Shown here in pieces: positions 26,023-34,975 of a stretch of DNA of 64,000 bases (position 1 is its first letter; every line of letters starts with the position of its first letter). The DNA lies in contig JBGTIH010000180.1 of assembly GCA_041745765.1 (NCBI GenBank), positions 62,001 to 126,000 on the forward strand. Direction: 5' to 3'. The notes under the pieces are model-generated. The model made no database searches. It saw nothing but the letters and a program-made list of their open reading frames with translations, and was not told the DNA's origin. The position numbers were made by a program, and so were the translations under genes. The stretch is from JAHCHG01 sp041745765. Its GTDB lineage: Bacteria; Acidobacteriota; Blastocatellia; Pyrinomonadales; Pyrinomonadaceae.

Positions 26023-27129
26023 CTAAACTTTTTCACTTTTTTCTTCCATCAATTCGATAAAACGCCGGAATAGATATGCCGAATCGTGCGGTCCGGGCGC
26101 GGATTCGGGATGATATTGGACGCTGAAAATCGGCAATTTTTTATGCCGCAAGCCGGCGACCGTTTGATCGTTGAGATTGATATGAGTGATCTCAATATTG
26201 TCGGGCAAATTCTCGGCTTCAACGGCAAAACCGTGATTGTGCGAGGCGATCTCGATTCTTCCGGTCGTCAAATCTTTGATCGGCTGATTTCCGCCGCGAT
26301 GTCCGAATTTCAGTTTATAGGTTTTTCCGCCGAAGGTTTGTCCTAAAATCTGATGACCGAGACAAATGCCGAACATCGGCACGTTTGCTTCGGTAAGTTT
26401 TTTGATTTCATCAATTACTTTTTGCATCGAAGCCGGATCGCCCGGACCGTTTGAAAGAAAAATTCCGTCGGGCTTTAATTCCAGAACTTTTTCAGCCGAA
26501 GTTTCCGCCGGAACGACCGTAATGCGGCAGCCGAATTTTGCAAACTCACGCAGAGAGTTGGTTTTTACGCCGAAATCAAAGGCGACGACGTGAAATTTTT
26601 CCTTCCCTTTGGATTCGTAAATAAATGAATCTTCAACAGTTACGCTACTTGCCAGTTCGCGGTTTTTCATTTCGGGCGAAGCCAAAACCTTTTCGAGCAG
26701 ACTTTTTTCATCTAAATCAACTGAAGAAATTCCCGCCCGCATCGCGCCCTTGTCGCGGATGTGGCGGACCAGAGCGCGTGTGTCAATATGTTCGATGCCG
26801 ACAATTTTATGGCGTTTTAAGAAGGAATCTAAGCTCTCGGTCGAACGCCAGTTTGACGAAATTTTGCTCGATTCGCGCACGACGAAACCCTCGACCCACG
26901 GGCGGCGCGATTCCGTATCTTCTTCATTTACGCCGTAATTTCCGATCAAAGGATACGTCATACAAACGATCTGTCCGGCGTAAGAAGGATCGGTCAAAAT
27001 TTCCTGATAACCCGTCATAGACGTATTGAAAACCATCTCGCCGAATGATTCGCCTTCCGCGCCGAACGATTCGCCGCGAAATGTGCGCCCGTCTTCGAGA
27101 ACTAAAATTGCTTTTTTAGAAAGATTCAT
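26023..27129 (-). CDS. carA: Carbamoyl-phosphate synthase small (glutaminase) subunit
   Basis: A 368-residue CarA that supplies ammonia from glutamine to CarB for arginine and pyrimidine synthesis. The N-terminal domain has GEMVFNTSMTGYQEILTDPSY (30-50). The class I glutaminase domain has LSNGPGDP (225-232), the nucleophile Cys256 in FGICLGHQILG, and His340/Glu342 in QYHPES. The start is the ATG at 27129 (MNLSKKAILVLEDG). An upstream in-frame ATG would add 20 residues encoded by the TGGTGAA heptamer repeat (IIHHSPFTI) and is rejected. carB is not in the window. lepB lies upstream on the same strand across the repeat. Confidence 0.95.
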   Translation of the reverse strand: MNLSKKAILVLEDGRTFRGESFGAEGESFGEMVFNTSMTGYQEILTDPSYAGQIVCMTYPLIGNYGVNEEDTESRRPWVEGFVVRESSKISSNWRSTESLDSFLKRHKIVGIEHIDTRALVRHIRDKGAMRAGISSVDLDEKSLLEKVLASPEMKNRELASSVTVEDSFIYESKGKEKFHVVAFDFGVKTNSLREFAKFGCRITVVPAETSAEKVLELKPDGIFLSNGPGDPASMQKVIDEIKKLTEANVPMFGICLGHQILGQTFGGKTYKLKFGHRGGNQPIKDLTTGRIEIASHNHGFAVEAENLPDNIEITHINLNDQTVAGLRHKKLPIFSVQYHPESAPGPHDSAYLFRRFIELMEEKSEKV

Positions 27130-27134
27130 CTTTT

Positions 27135-27202
27135 TAATGGTGAATGGCGAATGGTGAATTATAAAATTCAAAAAAAAATAATCTACCATTTACCATTTAT
27201 TC
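27135..27202. repeat. Short inverted pair of TGGTGAA heptamer arrays
   Basis: AATGGTGAATGGCGAATGGTGAAT at 27135-27160 faces CTACCATTTACCATTTATT at 27184-27202. It is the same family as 7827-7966. It overlaps the stop region of lepB and the leader of carA. Confidence 0.8.
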
Positions 27203-27203
27203 T

Positions 27204-27911
27204 TTAATCTTGGGTTTCAGAATTATTATTTTCCGTTTCAGTCGGTTTGATCTCGTCAATGTTATATGTGCCGTGTTCCAAAACACCAATGTTTGAAGGT
27301 TTCCAGTAACGGAAAAACGCCTTGCCGTAGATATATTTTTCGGGAACCAAGCCCCAATAGCGCGAATCGGAAGAATTATCGCGGTTGTCGCCCATCACAA
27401 AATAATAATAATCGTCAACCTTGACCGGTTTGAATGTCGGCAGACTTTGATTGTGCGTTGCATCTAAATACGGTTCTTGAAGCTCGATTCCGTTGACAAA
27501 AACCACGCCGTTTTTGACTTCGACGGTTTCTCCGGGCAGACCGATAATTCGTTTGACATAGCTTTTATCGGGTTCTCGCGGATACCAGAAAACAACAATA
27601 TCGCCGCGTTCGAGGTGTCCCCAGTTCACGCTTTGAAATTTGTAATAAACCAGTTTATTAACGAGCAGACGTTCGCCGTCGTGAAGCTGAGGCAGCATCG
27701 AAGTTCCTTCGACGACGACGGGCTGCGCGATGAAAACTCCCAAAAGAATGAAAACCGCGATAATTAAAACAATATCGCGCAAAAGTTTAACGCTTTCCGT
27801 CCAAAGTTGTTTTCTCGAATTGTTGGAAACTCGATAAATCTCAATATCCCGGTCGTCGTTGACCGAGATATTGCCGAAATCGAATTGGTTTTTTTTCTGA
27901 AAATCGAACAT
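27204..27911 (-). CDS. lepB: Signal peptidase I
   Basis: A 235-residue type I signal peptidase that removes signal peptides from exported proteins at the periplasmic face. A cytoplasmic N-terminus is followed by one membrane helix (about 44-64). The catalytic Ser71 is in VVEGTSMLPQL and Lys120 in SYVKRIIGLPGE, and the C-terminal box is MGDNRDNSSDSRYWGLV. The ATG at 27911 is preferred; a further upstream ATG adds 19 residues without similarity to the family. The acidic, Asn-rich tail after residue 215 is variable. Many of its probable substrates (signal peptides ending AQ or GQ) are encoded in this window. Confidence 0.93.
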   Translation of the reverse strand: MFDFQKKNQFDFGNISVNDDRDIEIYRVSNNSRKQLWTESVKLLRDIVLIIAVFILLGVFIAQPVVVEGTSMLPQLHDGERLLVNKLVYYKFQSVNWGHLERGDIVVFWYPREPDKSYVKRIIGLPGETVEVKNGVVFVNGIELQEPYLDATHNQSLPTFKPVKVDDYYYFVMGDNRDNSSDSRYWGLVPEKYIYGKAFFRYWKPSNIGVLEHGTYNIDEIKPTETENNNSETQD

Positions 27912-28025
27912 AATCAAAATTTTTGATGTGCTTTTTGAGGTTTTGAGTTGGAGATAATTCCAAATCAAACCATAAAGTTAATATAATAAAGTTTGTTGCC
28001 GAAAACTTAAAGGGAGTTTATCAAA

Positions 28026-29150
28026 TTGAACGAAAATATTCGGGAATTATTTCCAATCACGCAAAAATATACATATTTAAATAGCGCGGCAATCGCGCCT
28101 CTGCCGACGATTTCAGCCGAAGCGGTTGCTTCCCAACTTCTTGATGTTGCTGAAAATGCATCGGTTAATTTCACAAATTGGGTTGATACGAAAAATCGCG
28201 CCCGCGAAATTATTGCAAAAATGCTCAAAGTTAAAAGCGAACAAATTGCTTTTATGCGAAATACTTCCGACGGATTTTCGACCGTTGCCAACGGATTGAC
28301 GTGGAAAAAAGGCGATAATATCGTTAGTTTTCAGAAAGAATTTCCGGCAAATTTTTACCCGTGGCGAAGATTGCGTGATCAATTCGGCGTTGATCTAAGA
28401 CTTTGCCCCGAAAGAAACGGGCGGATTGATCTGAAAGAATTCATCGGTTTAATTGATGAAAACACAAAACTTGTTTCGATTAGCGCGGTGCAGTATGGTT
28501 CGGGTTTTCGCGCCGATCTGGAAAGAATCGGACGGGCGGCGCGAGCCGTTGACGCACTTTTTGCCGTTGATATTATTCAAGCGTTCGGCGCGATGCCGTT
28601 GGATCTGCCGGCGCAGTATGTTGATGTCGCGTGCGGCGCAAGTCATAAATGGCTGTGCGCTCCAGAAGGCTGCGGAATTTTATATCTTTCCGACCGTGCG
28701 CGTCAGCGTATCGAACCGACTTTGATTGGCTGGATAAGTGTCGAAACGCCCTGGGATTTTGAAGATTTAGAACAAGCTTATAAACCGAATGCGCTCGCTT
28801 GGGAAAGCGGAACGGGCTGTGCATCGCTTTTTTACGGGTTGGAGCAAAGCACAAAACTTTTGTATGAAACGGGCGCGGAGAGAATTGAAAATTATCTGAA
28901 AGACTTGACCGATTACTTGTGCGAGATTCTTTCAGGTTTATATTATGAAATCGTCAGTTCGCGGGAAACGGGCGAAAAATCGCAGATTGTTTGCATTAAA
29001 AACCGCGCGGGCTTAACGCCCAATGATCTTGCCAAACATTTGCAAAACCATAATATTATCGTTTCACCGCGCAATGATCGCCTTCGCATTGCACCGCATT
29101 TTTTCAACACGCAAGCAGATATTGAAAAATTGGTGGAAAGTCTGCCGTAA
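28026..29150 (+). CDS. Class V aminotransferase
   Basis: A 374-residue PLP enzyme of fold type I, class V, which includes cysteine desulfurases, isopenicillin-N epimerase and kynureninase-like enzymes. The PLP lysine is Lys208 in CGASHKWLCAPEGCG, and the PLP-pyridine acid is Asp182 in VDIIQAFGAM. The start is TTG at 28026, supported by AGGGAG 8 bp upstream; no ATG fits. The lack of a catalytic cysteine loop and the sequence GCGILYLSDRARQRIEP point away from NifS/SufS and towards the epimerase/lyase-like branch. The substrate is unknown. It stands between lepB (divergent) and a convergent membrane protein gene. Confidence 0.88.
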   Translation: MNENIRELFPITQKYTYLNSAAIAPLPTISAEAVASQLLDVAENASVNFTNWVDTKNRAREIIAKMLKVKSEQIAFMRNTSDGFSTVANGLTWKKGDNIVSFQKEFPANFYPWRRLRDQFGVDLRLCPERNGRIDLKEFIGLIDENTKLVSISAVQYGSGFRADLERIGRAARAVDALFAVDIIQAFGAMPLDLPAQYVDVACGASHKWLCAPEGCGILYLSDRARQRIEPTLIGWISVETPWDFEDLEQAYKPNALAWESGTGCASLFYGLEQSTKLLYETGAERIENYLKDLTDYLCEILSGLYYEIVSSRETGEKSQIVCIKNRAGLTPNDLAKHLQNHNIIVSPRNDRLRIAPHFFNTQADIEKLVESLP

Positions 29151-29153
29151 AAC

Positions 29154-29924
29154 TTATTTATCCAACAATCTTTCCGGTATAATTTCGGGCGTAAATCCGT
29201 CTAAATTCAGCCGCGTCATTCCGCCGGCATCAGAGAAAGTTGCCATCTGAGAGCGTTTATGTTCGCGGAAGAAAAAGAACGCAAAACCGACTATAATTCC
29301 AATTACGGCGGAAAGTCCGAGTCCGCCGACGATTGCCAGAAGCGTATTTGTAAAAAGATTAGCCGCTTGCAGAACAAACTTGCGTTCGGCGCGCTGAAGC
29401 GCGAAAGGGTCTTCGCCCAGCCATCGAACTACTTTTTGATACTTTACTTGATCGAGCAAAGCATTTGCCGCTATTTCATCGTTTCCATCGAAAATAAAAG
29501 CATTGTAATTTCCGATACGACGATAAAAAATCGGCGGATTTTGCTGTGTTTCAGCTAATTTTTCTCTGATTTGCTCATCGGCATAAATCGAAAATTGCGG
29601 AGTTGTATATTCAATAATGAGAAGTTTTCCTTCAGCATATTCAGCCGTAACAGCTTCCGTTCCGCCCGTAAAATCAATCACATCGAAAACCGGACGATTA
29701 CCCAAAGCGTTTCGCAAATCTTCGGGATTTAGTATATACGTTGCACGATTTCCGACATTTTCGTAATCGGGAAGGTTTTTGGTCAAAACCGGAATTCCGT
29801 CTTCTTCGGAATATTCCTGACTTTTAGCTTGCGGAGAAGTATTTTCTTGAGCAAATACGCTCAAATTTGGTAGAAGATAAATACAAAATAATGTTAAAAC
29901 TACTAAAAATCTAAACTTTCGCAT
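29154..29924 (-). CDS. Exported membrane-anchored protein of unknown function
   Basis: A 256-residue protein with a signal peptide (1-25, SVFAQ), a periplasmic domain of about 165 residues and a C-terminal transmembrane helix (about 196-219, LAIVGGLGLSAVIGIIVGFAFFFF), followed by a basic cytoplasmic tail. The periplasmic part contains YENVGNRATYILNPEDLRNALGNRPVFDVIDFTGGTEAVTAEY and FYRRIGNYNAFIFDGNDE, without a family I can name. The topology would suit a sensor or envelope scaffold. Its promoter region is shared with the ECF sigma factor gene, which is divergent. Confidence 0.8.
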   Translation of the reverse strand: MRKFRFLVVLTLFCIYLLPNLSVFAQENTSPQAKSQEYSEEDGIPVLTKNLPDYENVGNRATYILNPEDLRNALGNRPVFDVIDFTGGTEAVTAEYAEGKLLIIEYTTPQFSIYADEQIREKLAETQQNPPIFYRRIGNYNAFIFDGNDEIAANALLDQVKYQKVVRWLGEDPFALQRAERKFVLQAANLFTNTLLAIVGGLGLSAVIGIIVGFAFFFFREHKRSQMATFSDAGGMTRLNLDGFTPEIIPERLLDK

Positions 29925-30227
29925 TTTCAGAAATTCTCCGTTTCGGGAATATCGCCATTAACTTTAGAAATAATAATACTAGCATTATTTGAAAAATATC
30001 AGCAATTTTGTAATGATTCGATACATTTAACAACTTGATATTTTAACTAAGTTGTAAATATACGCTTTCGTATGAAACTAAACTAAGATGTTTAACGAAT
30101 ATAAATGTATGTCTGTTAAAATTGAAACAAAAAGGCTTGATTTGCGTGCAATAGCTTATAAATGCTATAAGTTTAATTTGTGGCACACTAATTGATGGTA
30201 GTTACTTATGTAAGGGGGAATTTGAAA
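29925..30227. other. AT-rich divergent regulatory region
   Basis: About 300 bp between divergent genes with no gene visible. It holds a small palindrome ATAGC-N8-GCTAT at 30151-30168 close to the sigma-factor gene, which may be an operator or promoter element. No clear -35/-10 pair was found. Confidence 0.4.
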
Positions 30228-30902
30228 ATGACAACAACAACTACTGAAACATTAAATTATCCGGTTTTGCAAGACGCGGCACAGGAAGCTACGGTTAAAA
30301 CCGAATTTCTTAAAGCCGAGGAAAAAGTTGATGTTTCTTCGCTGAAAGATTACGAATTGACAACGCGCTCGTCAAAAGGGGATATGATCGCGTTTGAAGA
30401 GATTTACCAACGTCATCATCGCAGAGTTTATTCGATTTGTTTGCGTATGCTGAAAAACAGCACCGAAGCGGAAGATTTAACGCAGGACGTATTTATTCAA
30501 CTGCATCGCAAAATCGGAAGTTTTCGCGGCGATTCCGCATTCACGACCTGGCTTCATCGTTTGACGGTTAATCAGGTTTTGATGCACTTTCGCAAACGTA
30601 ATGTAAAATTTGAAAAAACAACTGAAGAAGGCGAAACGCCCGTTCAGGTTGTTGACGGAACGCACAACCCGCGCAAAATGCCGGTTGTTGACAAAATCGC
30701 GCTCGAAAGCGCAATTGAACAACTTCCGAACGGTTATCGCAATGTCTTTGTTCTGCACGATGTCGAAGGTTACGAACACGAAGAAGTTGCCAGAATTTTG
30801 GGATGTTCGGTCGGAACTTCAAAATCGCAATTGCACAAAGCGCGTTTGAAACTGCGTAAATTGCTGAAAAGAAAAGCTCCGCCGAGATTATTCGGTATCT
30901 AA
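30228..30902 (+). CDS. ECF-type RNA polymerase sigma factor
   Basis: A 224-residue sigma-70 family factor with regions 2 and 4 only. Region 2 (about 55-125) contains FEEIYQRHHRRVYSICLRMLKNSTEAEDLTQDVFIQLHRK and FTTWLHRLTVNQVLMHFRKR. Region 4 (about 160-210) contains LESAIEQLPNGYRNVFVLHDVEGYEHEEVARILGCSVGTSKSQLHKAR. A Thr-rich N-terminal extension of about 45 residues is unusual. The ATG at 30228 is fixed by AAGGGGG 9-14 bp upstream. No anti-sigma gene is adjacent, so control may be by another route. A strong terminator follows. Confidence 0.93.
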   Translation: MTTTTTETLNYPVLQDAAQEATVKTEFLKAEEKVDVSSLKDYELTTRSSKGDMIAFEEIYQRHHRRVYSICLRMLKNSTEAEDLTQDVFIQLHRKIGSFRGDSAFTTWLHRLTVNQVLMHFRKRNVKFEKTTEEGETPVQVVDGTHNPRKMPVVDKIALESAIEQLPNGYRNVFVLHDVEGYEHEEVARILGCSVGTSKSQLHKARLKLRKLLKRKAPPRLFGI

Positions 30903-30927
30903 TAGCTCAATTTAATTCAAAGAAGAG

Positions 30928-30970
30928 AAACGCTGAACTGAGAAATTCCGGTTCAGCGTTTCTTTTTGTT
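30928..30970 (+). terminator. Intrinsic terminator of the ECF sigma gene
   Basis: The stem AAACGCTGAAC / GTTCAGCGTTT (30928-30938 and 30951-30961) is followed by TCTTTTTGTTTT. Confidence 0.88.
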
Positions 30971-31181
30971 TTGCTTTGAATTATATATGCGAATCAAGGG
31001 TTGATTACTTGATAATCGCATAAGTTCTTCTCTTTGCGTGCTTTGCGTCTATGCTTGAGAAGTGGTTTCACGCAAAGGAAAATCAAGTTATTGCAACATT
31101 TATTTTTACGCTTAATTCGCAGTTTAGGTGTTCCATAGTTGATCTTTTGAGATGTCTGAAGACGCGTAAAATCCTTATTAA

Positions 31182-31223
31182 AGAAAAAAAGACCGGACAA
31201 AAATTATCCGGTCTTTTTTTTCT
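31182..31223 (-). terminator. Intrinsic terminator of the BON-domain gene
   Basis: The stem of AAAAAAAGACCGGA and TCCGGTCTTTTTTT (inner GACCGGA/TCCGGTC) has long A and T tracts on both sides, usable in both directions. Confidence 0.88.
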
Positions 31224-31238
31224 TAATTCACTTTGATA

Positions 31239-31787
31239 TTAAGGAATTTGTCTTTTGCCGACGATCAGGTTATTTTCAACGCTGAAAACTCCCGGAACTG
31301 AATTAGCTAAAATGTTGGCTAAATTGTAATCTCCGCTGTTTGACACAAATCCTTCGAGCGTAACATTGCCGCCATCAACAATTATTCTAATTGAAGGCTG
31401 CGTTCCTTGCAGGTAGCGGTAAAGACTGCCGCCATCGCGTAAAAATGTTCTGATAAGATTTCGACGAATTGAATCGTCAAAAGGTGAAAGCGGAAGATTT
31501 TCAATGTTGTTGACAACATTTTCAACTCCGTCAACTCTCTTAACAACTCTTTCCGCGCCGCTTTTCACGCCCAACGAATAAACTTTTCCGTATAAAGTAA
31601 CGGTGTCGCCGTCAACTTTGTACTTGATGCTGTCAAAAACTCCGTAATACGGCAAAGTCAAGATTTGTTTGAAAACTTTCTCCTCAATATTTTTTTGAGT
31701 ATGAGATATGTTTTGAGCCTGAACATTGCTGTATGAAAATCCGATGATTGCAATTGATAAAACTAAAAAGTTTTTTATGAATTTCAT
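31239..31787 (-). CDS. Exported protein with two BON domains
   Basis: A 182-residue periplasmic protein with a signal peptide (1-24, NVQAQ). Two BON domains follow, at about 30-100 (VFDSIKYKVDGDTVTLYGKVYSLGVKSGAERVVKRVDGVENVVNNI) and about 108-175 (IRIIVDGGNVTLEGFVSNSGDYNLANILANSVPGVFSVENNL). BON domains bind phospholipids or outer-membrane partners; OsmY and DolP are known members and help envelope stress tolerance. The protein length and tandem arrangement resemble OsmY. Its terminator overlaps that of the convergent sigma factor gene. Confidence 0.9.
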   Translation of the reverse strand: MKFIKNFLVLSIAIIGFSYSNVQAQNISHTQKNIEEKVFKQILTLPYYGVFDSIKYKVDGDTVTLYGKVYSLGVKSGAERVVKRVDGVENVVNNIENLPLSPFDDSIRRNLIRTFLRDGGSLYRYLQGTQPSIRIIVDGGNVTLEGFVSNSGDYNLANILANSVPGVFSVENNLIVGKRQIP

Positions 31788-31933
31788 TTCTTTGTTTCTC
31801 CTCTTTTAATAAATTTCAAAGCTAACAATTTATTAACTTTGCTTTTTTTATTTTGATGCCAAACTTGACAATAGCGTTGTCAGATTTTATTACATTTTGC
31901 CTTAAAGGCAATCATAAAATGGAAATGAATTGT

Positions 31934-32389
31934 TTAAATAGATTTGAGTTGCCGAAGTGCTTCATATAACACGATTCCGACTGATGTGGCGAGATTTAGA
32001 CTGCGGACATTTTTGTTAGGCATCGGAATAGTCAGACACCGTTCTTGATTTTTCTCTAAAATATCTTCGGGAAGTCCACGGGTTTCGCGCCCGAATATCA
32101 GACAATCATTTTCTTGATAAGTCCAGTCTGTGTAAGAGATACGGCTTTTGGTCGTAAAATATAAAAAACGCGAATCGGGCAGGTTTTCGTAAAGATTTTT
32201 TAACTCGAAGTGGCGTTTGATTTTCACTTCGTTCCAATAATCGAGTCCGGCGCGTTTGACGGCTTTTTCGTCCATCCGAAATCCGGTTACGCCGATAATG
32301 TGCAAATCGGTAAAAGTTGCGGCGCAAAGGCGCGCGATGTTTCCGGTATTCGGCGGAATTTCCGGTTCGACAAGTGCGATATGAATCAT
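31934..32389 (-). CDS. trmL: tRNA (cytidine(34)-2'-O)-methyltransferase
   Basis: A 151-residue SPOUT-class methyltransferase that 2'-O-methylates the wobble nucleotide of tRNA-Leu isoacceptors. The N-terminal EPEIPPNTGNIARLCAAT (8-25), the GRETRGLP loop and the C-terminal SLNLATSVGIVLYEALRQL (trefoil-knot SAM site) are diagnostic for TrmL/YibK. The length is normal. It stands alone in the minus direction and its start is 189 bp from the divergent secreted protein gene. Confidence 0.94.
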   Translation of the reverse strand: MIHIALVEPEIPPNTGNIARLCAATFTDLHIIGVTGFRMDEKAVKRAGLDYWNEVKIKRHFELKNLYENLPDSRFLYFTTKSRISYTDWTYQENDCLIFGRETRGLPEDILEKNQERCLTIPMPNKNVRSLNLATSVGIVLYEALRQLKSI

Positions 32390-32578
32390 AATTTATTGTA
32401 AATCCTTAATGTTTAATGGTAAATTGAAGATCGTTAAATTTTCTGAAATCTAAAACCAAAGCATCTTAATTAAATTAAAAAACATCAATTAAGTTAGTTC
32501 AAAAAGCGGTGAAATGTGCTGAATTTTATATTTTGTGCTAAAATCCGCAAGAGTATAAAATCAAACAATTATAAAAAA

Positions 32579-33448
32579 ATGAATTTTAAGAGAAAATCTT
32601 TAGTTTTTTTGCGGTTTAAATCAATTTTAGTATTGTCAATGTTTCTGCTTTTCGGCATTTTGACAACTTCCGCGCAAAATACGCCGACACCTTCGCCGAG
32701 TCCGACACCGACCGGAAATCAGAATCCGAATGTCAGAGAAGCGCAGGCAAACGCGACGATTGATAGAAATAACCTGACCGCCGATCAGCTTGCCGAATCC
32801 GTTATTTTTATTTACGGCGGCGGTTTGGGGCGGATCAATCTCGATCAAATCCGCAAAACTACAATCGAACGGGGCAAAATGAAAACAACCGACGCGCAGG
32901 GAAAAATAGATAATGCGAACTATGAGCGTTTGGTCATTCGCGGTGAAAATCTGGAGAAGGAAAAGGTGCGGATTGACAAAACATATCCGAATGCCAGATT
33001 TGCCTTAATTTCCAACGGCGAAAAGACTTTCGGGATTTTTAATAATTCCGTCTTCACGCCGCGCGAAGACGCGCTCAAGGAATTTCAAAACCGCACGTGG
33101 CACGGACCCGAAGCACTTCTTCGCTACAAGGAAAACGGTTCGACGCTCGAACTTGCTGGACGTGAAAAAATTCTCGGCGTTGATTTTTATCTGCTTGACG
33201 TAACCGATCCGCAAAACCGCAAAACACGTTTCTTTATCAGCCAAAAATCTTTCCGCATAATGGCTCTCGAGTACACGGAAGACGGCATAAAATATAAACG
33301 CCGATTTTATGATTACAATTACGCGCAAGGCACGCTCGTTCCGTATCGGACGGTGCTTTGGGCAGATGATAAGATCGTCGAAGAAATGAGCATTCAAACA
33401 ATCAGTTTCGGTCAAAAGATCGAAGATTTTATGTTTAAGGAAAGCTAA
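32579..33448 (+). CDS. Exported protein with Pro-Thr linker, unknown function
   Basis: A 289-residue protein. From the ATG at 32579 the signal peptide spans about 1-33 (LVLSMFLLFGILTTSAQ), followed by a low-complexity TPTPSPSPTPTG linker and a globular domain. That domain contains RLVIRGENLEKEKVRIDKTYPNARFALI, ...HGPEALLRYKENGSTLELAGREKILGVDFYLLDVTDP and a repeated-strand tail. Strand-rich segments of the form 'GREKILGVDFYLLDVTD...KTRFFISQKSFRIMALEY...YDYNYAQGTLVPYRTVLW' resemble LolA/LolB-like lipid-binding sheets, as in other secreted proteins in this window. The exact function is unknown. Confidence 0.82.
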   Translation: MNFKRKSLVFLRFKSILVLSMFLLFGILTTSAQNTPTPSPSPTPTGNQNPNVREAQANATIDRNNLTADQLAESVIFIYGGGLGRINLDQIRKTTIERGKMKTTDAQGKIDNANYERLVIRGENLEKEKVRIDKTYPNARFALISNGEKTFGIFNNSVFTPREDALKEFQNRTWHGPEALLRYKENGSTLELAGREKILGVDFYLLDVTDPQNRKTRFFISQKSFRIMALEYTEDGIKYKRRFYDYNYAQGTLVPYRTVLWADDKIVEEMSIQTISFGQKIEDFMFKES

Positions 33449-33555
33449 GTCAATTTGATTTTTTGACGCGCAAAAATTAAATAATGCAACTTAATTTCGT
33501 TTTATTTGTGATAAGAGTTTGACTTTCCGAATTTATTTCTAAGGAGACAAACACG

Positions 33556-34140
33556 ATGAATAAACCGACATTTTTTGTTTTTACACTTTTTCTAATCGGT
33601 CTTTTGAGTTTTTCAAACTCTTTTGCACAAACCGAAAACCCACAATCCGAAGCCGGTTTTGAAGTAGTTTTGCACATATTAAGTGCATCGAATAATCCGG
33701 CAGACAAAACCGCCATTCCCGCAAATCTTTCCGAAACGGTCAATAAATTCAAGAAGGATTTCGCGTATTCCGATTTTCGCCTGATTTCTACAAATCTTCA
33801 GAGAGTAGCGCATACCGGAAGCGTAACGCATAAAAGTTTGCTCAATGAATTGAGCCGAAATTCCGAATATCCGGTTTTTTCCGAATGGGCGTTAACCGGT
33901 TTGCGAAGAGAAGAAAACATAAAGAGCACGAATCGTCTAACTTTTCAATCTTTTACTTTCAATACCAGAATTCCGGTAATTTTAAATAAAGCAAATCCGG
34001 TTGTAAATTATGAGGCAATCGGAATTACACTGCAAAGATTTAACGTGCCGGAAAATAAACCGACTTTGATCGGAACTATGGCAATGCCGAATGCGAATGA
34101 AATAATTTTCTTTGTCTTGACAGTAAAACCTACGGAATAA
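33556..34140 (+). CDS. Exported hypothetical protein
   Basis: A 194-residue protein with a clear signal peptide (1-25, NSFAQ) and a GGAGA-type ribosome binding site (AAGGAG at 33541-33546). The mature part reads GFEVVLHILSASNNP...FKKDFAYSDFRLISTNLQRV... with alternating strands and ends in VTVKP-like strands. It may form a secretin-N/STN-like or FlgN-like alpha-beta fold, but no family is recognised with confidence. Position upstream of an ECF sigma/anti-sigma pair in the same direction (117 bp gap) suggests envelope function. Confidence 0.8.
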   Translation: MNKPTFFVFTLFLIGLLSFSNSFAQTENPQSEAGFEVVLHILSASNNPADKTAIPANLSETVNKFKKDFAYSDFRLISTNLQRVAHTGSVTHKSLLNELSRNSEYPVFSEWALTGLRREENIKSTNRLTFQSFTFNTRIPVILNKANPVVNYEAIGITLQRFNVPENKPTLIGTMAMPNANEIIFFVLTVKPTE

Positions 34141-34256
34141 CGCGGAAAAACCGCATCAATAAATTTTTTCGCAACTTTTCCAGCCGCTGTGCGTGATTCA
34201 AAATGCAAAGCGGCTTTTGTTTTGTTGGAAGATATATTGTAAAAAGATATGCGTGT

Positions 34257-34889
34257 ATGGCTTTGGACAAATTCGAGAAATCAAACGCGGAGGTCTTGGA
34301 ATCTGCCGTGTCATTTGAAAATTTGTCTGACCACGAATTGATCGAAGCGACGAAAAAAGGAGACGAAGATGCTTTTGCAGAAATCGTTGATCGCTATCGA
34401 AATCCGCTTACCAATTATCTTTACCGCTTTTTATATGATTATGAAGAAGCGGTTGATCTGGCGCAGGAAACCTTTGTGCGCGTCTATTTCGCGCTTGAAC
34501 GCTATCATACGGATTATGCTTTTTCGACTTATATTTACAAGATCGCGTCGAATCTGGCAATCAGCGAGATCAGAAAACGCAAGCGGCGCAAAACTTTGTC
34601 GTTAACCGGACTTTTTCAATACGATGATGAAGAATCCAGAGAATTCCAGCCGCAGGACGAAAAGCCTCTGCCGAGCGATGATGTAATGGAAAATGAACAG
34701 AGAAAAGTAATTGAAAAAGCTATTGCGACTCTGCCGGATAGATACCGCGCACCGATTATTTTGCGCGACGTTGAAGGAAAAACGTATGAAGAAGTGGCGA
34801 GTATTCTCGAACTCGGCTTAGGCACAACGAAATCGCGCATCAGCCGCGCCCGCAGACTTCTGCGTGAGAAATTAGAACATTATTTTTAA
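34257..34889 (+). CDS. ECF-type RNA polymerase sigma factor (RpoE-like)
   Basis: A 210-residue sigma factor. Region 2 (about 25-100) has DEDAFAEIVDRYRNPLTNYLYRFLYDYEEAVDLAQETFVRVY and FSTYIYKIASNLAISEIRKRKRR; region 4 (about 140-205) has IATLPDRYRAPIILRDVEGKTYEEVASILELGLGTTKSRISRARRLLREKL. The ATG at 34257 fits the family length; the frame extends further upstream without similarity. The gene 86 bp downstream encodes a zinc-finger anti-sigma protein with a membrane helix, so this is a membrane-controlled envelope-stress type pair. Confidence 0.93.
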   Translation: MALDKFEKSNAEVLESAVSFENLSDHELIEATKKGDEDAFAEIVDRYRNPLTNYLYRFLYDYEEAVDLAQETFVRVYFALERYHTDYAFSTYIYKIASNLAISEIRKRKRRKTLSLTGLFQYDDEESREFQPQDEKPLPSDDVMENEQRKVIEKAIATLPDRYRAPIILRDVEGKTYEEVASILELGLGTTKSRISRARRLLREKLEHYF

Positions 34890-34975
34890 GATTGAAATGA
34901 GTGGTTTTAGAGGTGAAAAAGTTTCAGAATTCACCGGATCAAAACTCTTATTTTATTGAGAAACGAAAAAATTTT

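Larger units (their letters stand above)
30903..31238. other. Intergenic region with two terminators and a CGCAAAG-type repeat arm
   Basis: No gene is visible. Contents are the sigma-factor terminator (30928-30970), repeat words TCTTTGCGTGCTTTGCGT and CACGCAAAGG at 31032-31080 of the same class as 10081-10262, and the terminator of the convergent BON-domain gene (31182-31223). Confidence 0.6.

Noticed and set aside
27130..27189. Extended start of CarA with IIHHSPFTI
   Set aside because: It is translation of the TGGTGAA heptamer array; CarA homology begins at the internal ATG.
30110..30196. 28-codon frame before the ECF sigma gene (MSVKIETKRLDLRAIAYKC...)
   Set aside because: It lacks a ribosome binding site and overlaps likely promoter DNA; no support beyond being open.
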